A stretch of 64,000 nt of DNA from Streptomyces smyrnaeus (GTDB taxonomy: Bacteria > Actinomycetota > Actinomycetes > Streptomycetales > Streptomycetaceae), in contig NZ_JAFFZM010000023.1 in the NCBI RefSeq assembly GCF_017676345.1, forward strand, positions 1 through 64,000. The letters run 5' to 3'. Below the pieces are notes generated by a model that saw nothing but the letters and a program-made list of their open reading frames with translations, searched no databases and had not been told where the DNA came from. Position numbers and translations under genes: made by a program. Shown here piece after piece: positions 60,040 through 64,000 of the stretch. How positions within the stretch are numbered: position 1 is the stretch's first letter; every line of letters starts with the position of its first letter.

Positions 60040-61077
60040 ATGACTGGTTCGCCCGACCGCAGGCCCGACGACGCACCGGAAGCCGACGCTCCGCAATCCA
60101 CCGCTCCGGGCCGCCGCCGCGTCCTGCTCGCGGCCCCCCGTGGCTACTGCGCGGGCGTGGACCGCGCGGTGATCGCCGTGGAGAAGGCGCTGGAACAGTA
60201 CGGCGCTCCGATCTACGTGCGGCACGAGATCGTGCACAACAAGTACGTGGTCCAGACCCTGGAGAAGAAGGGCGCCATCTTCGTCGAGGAGACCGACGAG
60301 GTGCCCGAGGGCGAGATCGTCATCTTCTCCGCGCACGGCGTGGCACCCACCGTCCACCAGGAGGCCGAGCGCGGCAAGCTCGCCACCATCGACGCCACCT
60401 GCCCGCTGGTCACCAAGGTGCACAAGGAGGCCGTGCGGTACGCCAAGGAGGACTACGACATCCTCCTGATCGGCCACGACGGCCACGAAGAGGTCATCGG
60501 CACCAGCGGCGAGGCCCCCGACCACATCACGCTGGTCGACGGGCCCCAGGATGTTGAGAACGTCGAGGTCCGCGACCCCGAGAAGGTGGTGTGGCTCTCC
60601 CAGACCACCCTTTCGGTGGACGAGACCATGGAGACGGTCGACGCGCTCAAGGGCCGCTACCCGAACCTCCTCTCGCCGCCCAGCGACGACATCTGCTACG
60701 CCACCCAGAACCGCCAGACCGCCATCAAGCAGGTCGCCGCCGACGCCGACCTGGTGCTGGTCGTCGGCTCCAAGAACTCCTCCAACTCCGTACGCCTGGT
60801 CGAAACGGCCCTGACGCACGGCGCCAAGGACGGCCACCTGGTCGACAACGCGGACGAGATCGACGAGGCATGGCTGGAGGGCGTCGAGACGATCGGCCTC
60901 TCCTCCGGAGCCTCCGTGCCGGAGGTGCTGGTCGACGGCGTCCTGGAGTGGCTGGCGCAGCGCGGCTGGGACGAGGTCGAGATCGTCAAGCCGGTCGACG
61001 AGCACATGCAGTTCTCGCTTCCCAAGGAGCTGCGCCGCGATCTGCGTGCCGAGGCCGCCGAACGGCTGCGGGCCTGA
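60040..61077 (+). CDS. ispH: 4-hydroxy-3-methylbut-2-enyl diphosphate reductase
   Basis: Last enzyme of the MEP isoprenoid pathway, 345 residues, 4Fe-4S dependent. The cluster Cys residues lie in APRGYCAGVDRA, DATCPLVTKVHKE and DDICYATQNRQ. The substrate-binding His residues (FSAHGVAP, IGHDGHEEV) and SKNSSNSVRL are intact. ATG at 60040 follows a GGAG that itself lies in an earlier ATGGAG. The N-terminal 28 residues are a variable extension. It supplies precursors for the uppS product. Confidence 0.95.
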   Translation: MTGSPDRRPDDAPEADAPQSTAPGRRRVLLAAPRGYCAGVDRAVIAVEKALEQYGAPIYVRHEIVHNKYVVQTLEKKGAIFVEETDEVPEGEIVIFSAHGVAPTVHQEAERGKLATIDATCPLVTKVHKEAVRYAKEDYDILLIGHDGHEEVIGTSGEAPDHITLVDGPQDVENVEVRDPEKVVWLSQTTLSVDETMETVDALKGRYPNLLSPPSDDICYATQNRQTAIKQVAADADLVLVVGSKNSSNSVRLVETALTHGAKDGHLVDNADEIDEAWLEGVETIGLSSGASVPEVLVDGVLEWLAQRGWDEVEIVKPVDEHMQFSLPKELRRDLRAEAAERLRA

Positions 61078-61095
61078 CCCCGACGGGGCCGCCCG

Positions 61096-61818
61096 TCACC
61101 CGCTCTTCCCGGCGCGCCGCCAGGCACGGCGGCGCTCCAGGCTGAGTGCTCCCTTCCGGATGAGCGCGATCGCGGCGGCGGCCAGCGTGCCCGCGTACAG
61201 CCACACCGCGTGCAGGGCGAGACCCGTGAAGACGTTCTGGAGGACACCGGTGAAGCCGTCGCCGGTGCCCCCGGCGAAGAACAGCCCGATCGTGTACGCG
61301 AGGGGAGCGGCGACCGGCGCGGCGAACAGCTCCGCCGGCCGTACCCACACCGCGGCGGCCATGGCGACGAGCAGGAAACCGATGCCGTAGAACGCGGGCG
61401 CCCCGCCGGGCATCAGCGATACCAGACCGCCGAGCAGCACCATCAGCAGCGAGGCGAACACTCCGACGCCCAGCCCCGTCAGCCGCGGTGCCTGCCGGGC
61501 CGTCCCACGCCGCGGTGTCCGCTTGCGGTCGGCCGACTGCCGGTCGGTCGACCGCCGGTCCGCCGGCTGCCGGGACGCCGCCCGCCGGGGGGCGGCTCTC
61601 GATGCGGCGCCGCTCGCACCGGCCGAGGGCCCCGCCTGCGCCGGGGCATGCGCCTGCGCCTGGGCTCCGGGGTCCGCGGGCGCGGGTGCGGCCAGGTGCG
61701 GGAGCCTGGGGCTGTGCCGGACGGCGGCCCCGCCCCCGTCGGCGCCGCTGCCCGGGGGAGCGGCACCGTACCGCTCGTACGGATCGTGCTGGGTCGTGCG
61801 CGCGCTGCGTTGCTCCAC
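61096..61818 (-). CDS. DUF6542-like membrane protein
   Basis: Protein of 240 residues. A long Ala/Pro/Arg-rich cytoplasmic half contains a short repeated Arg-Gln-Ser-Ala-Asp-type stretch (ADRRSTDRQSADRKR). Four helices follow (LTGLGVGVFASLLMVLLGGLVSLM, AFYGIGFLLVAMAAAVWV, AAPVAAPLAYTIGLFFAGG, LALHAVWLYAGTLAAAAIAL). GTG start at 61818. Convergent with ispH (18 bases apart) and divergent from ychF. Function unknown. Confidence 0.8.
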   Translation of the reverse strand: MEQRSARTTQHDPYERYGAAPPGSGADGGGAAVRHSPRLPHLAAPAPADPGAQAQAHAPAQAGPSAGASGAASRAAPRRAASRQPADRRSTDRQSADRKRTPRRGTARQAPRLTGLGVGVFASLLMVLLGGLVSLMPGGAPAFYGIGFLLVAMAAAVWVRPAELFAAPVAAPLAYTIGLFFAGGTGDGFTGVLQNVFTGLALHAVWLYAGTLAAAAIALIRKGALSLERRRAWRRAGKSG

Positions 61819-62031
61819 CTGGCCACGGTAGGTGCTGTGGGGGCGCAGGCGAGGTCATGGACACGCGGATTCCGCCAATACCACCGAACCGGCACTGTGC
61901 AGCTCCGGGCAGGGCCCGGCAGCGCTGGTGCGGGCGCCCGTAGACTGGGTGGTCGGCCTCCGGGCCGTCTGTCCGCGCAGAGACCCCACTATGGAGATCC
62001 CCCGCCAGGGGCAACGGGAAGTAGTCGCAAC

Positions 62032-63120
<1,089 letters not shown>

Positions 63121-63380
63121 CGCGCACCGCTGACTGATCGTCCGCGTCCAGTCAAACCATCAGGTCAGGTGGGGTGGGTCCGATGCCGGGCCCAGCCCGC
63201 CGGGATTCTGGTCGCTGGTTGGTCGCTGGTGAACTGATAACTCGTCACCGGGCGCCTGGGAACGTGGCGCCGACCGGCTGTACGCGCTCGGCGACGGGTC
63301 GCGGCCCCGCGCCGGTGCGCGCGCTCAGGACGCAAGCAGCCGACATCTCCAGCAGGCCGGTCCCGGTCCTCAAGACGACG

Positions 63381-63824
63381 CTGTACAACAGGCCACGACC
63401 GGCTCGGGCAGCGCAGAGCGAGGCCGTCCTCTGGCGCTCGACGGAGGAACTGCTTCCGTCCTTCGCACGCGAAGGCATGGCGCTCAACCTCGAAGCGCAC
63501 CCGGACGACTTCTGCGAGGAGCACACTCCCGTCGTCGACCTCGTGCGCGCCATCGACAAGCTCTGGCCGAACTGTCTGTACTGCGCCCCGCACTCCGTCC
63601 CCCAGCTCTTCGAGCTGGGGGGACACCCCAAGGCACGCCGGCGCGTATCCATCAGCACCTCGGCATCGGCCAGGGCCAAGGTCGACTGGAACAGCTTCTT
63701 CGGTACCCAGCGTGAGCTCAGCTTCGACGGGGTCGCCACCGCCTGTGTCTTCGCCTGGGAGGAGCGGGCACGTGAGCCCTCGGCGCTGATGCCGGACCGC
63801 ATCACCAAGGAGCCGGCCCCTTGA
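63381..63824 (+). pseudogene. Broken sugar-phosphate isomerase/epimerase (TIM-barrel) gene
   Basis: One frame contains SEAVLWRSTEELLPSFAREGMALNLEAHPDDFCEEHTPVVDLVRAIDKLWPNCLYCAPHS, then VDWNSFFGTQRELSFDGVATACVFAWEERAREPSALM, the middle and end of a xylose-isomerase-like epimerase. Between them the correct residues GTPARIHQHLGIGQG appear only in the next frame (63625-63680 area). A region of roughly 30 codons is gone, replaced by a palindrome. The N-terminal half is missing too. One base inserted before VDWN and the deletion explain the breaks. Not expected to be functional. Confidence 0.75.
63599..63621. repeat. Palindrome inside the broken epimerase gene
   Basis: CCCCCAGCTC and GAGCTGGGGG form a perfect 10-base stem around TTC, at the exact point where the epimerase sequence is lost. 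It resembles the CCCCCAGCC/GGCTGGGGG module of the dispersed elements and may mark an insertion. Confidence 0.7.
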
Positions 63825-63861
63825 GAGGTTCGCGCTCCGGGAGGTGGCGCGGATGCCGGCG

Positions 63862-63899
63862 GGAGGTAGGGCTGCGGGTGCCGCCCCTTACCTCCCGGG
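63862..63899. terminator. Possible hairpin near the window end
   Basis: GGGAGGTA pairs with TACCTCCC over a 20-odd-base loop. The rest of 63825-64000 shows no supported gene. Confidence 0.4.
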
Positions 63900-64000
63900 T
63901 TCACCCTTCACCTCCCGAGGCGGTGCGCCCCCTTATCTCCGGAAAGGTCTGTCGAGTACTCCTGACGGCCTGGTGAGGAAGGCGCTGTCGGGCCGGGCCT

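Noticed and set aside
63245..63904. A 219-codon minus-strand frame opposite the broken epimerase
   Set aside because: The plus strand shows residual epimerase homology; the minus frame has no domain.

Overview
This window is high-GC DNA with the strong third-position G/C bias and dense gene packing of a filamentous actinomycete. A Streptomyces chromosome is the best reading. The Streptomyces-type markers are a c-di-AMP riboswitch ahead of an Rpf-type cell-wall hydrolase, a DasR-type box ahead of a family 18 chitinase, a WhiB-family protein, an oxyR/ahpCD locus, a SpoIIE-type phosphatase and a complete Tad/Flp pilus locus. I found no tRNA, rRNA, CRISPR array or complete insertion sequence.

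Layout. (1) 18-7099: a D-amino-acid catabolism island. D-aminoacylase and a D-serine-deaminase-like enzyme lie on the minus strand. Divergent from them run a PfkB kinase, an IclR regulator, RidA and a GntP/DsdX-type permease. A perfect inverted repeat lies in the divergent promoter. (2) 7252-11653: two tandem secreted serine-protease paralogues, a secreted chitinase with a dre-like box, and an Nramp-related transporter lacking the usual metal-site motifs. (3) 11687-12649: an Rpn/PD-(D/E)XK-like protein. (4) 12888-27736: the Tad/Flp pilus region. The first operon carries a zinc-ribbon protein, CpaB, a CpaE ATPase fused to a TadE-like pseudopilin, TadE, TadA, TadB and TadC. A riboswitch-controlled Rpf/LysM/M23 hydrolase follows on the other strand. 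The second operon carries the Flp pilin, a TadG-like protein, a lipoprotein and an OmpA-domain protein. Accessory membrane and secreted proteins and the prepilin peptidase complete the region.

(5) 27874-38091: aldo/keto reductase, uppS, PhoH2 (PIN-PhoH), a secreted SLT protein, an AI-2E-type permease, a membrane alpha/beta hydrolase, and an SPFH/ribbon-helix-helix operon whose promoter carries a palindrome between its -35 and -10. (6) 38106-40963: oxyR, a small secreted protein and ahpCD. (7) 41158-46839: a PP2C/HATPase regulator, a methyltransferase, a DUF402 protein, class II fumarase and a VOC protein. (8) 46890-50405: a 1171-residue membrane NACHT NTPase with an N-terminal amyloid/RHIM-like motif, sitting between the two fumarase genes. 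(9) 50499-63120: conserved housekeeping genes (class I fumarase, DUF1707 protein, WhiB-like protein, glpX, DUF4245 protein, nitroreductase-like enzyme, xseBA, APC permease, ispH, DUF6542 protein, ychF). (10) 63381-63824: a broken sugar-phosphate isomerase/epimerase gene containing a palindromic insert.

Points worth most attention: the NACHT protein with a predicted amyloid signalling motif; a dispersed palindromic repeat family (three copies) whose inner module is forward in one copy, deleted in another and inverted in the third; the CpaE-TadE fusion; the SPFH-RHH operon with its likely operator; and the Nramp-like protein with an altered metal site.
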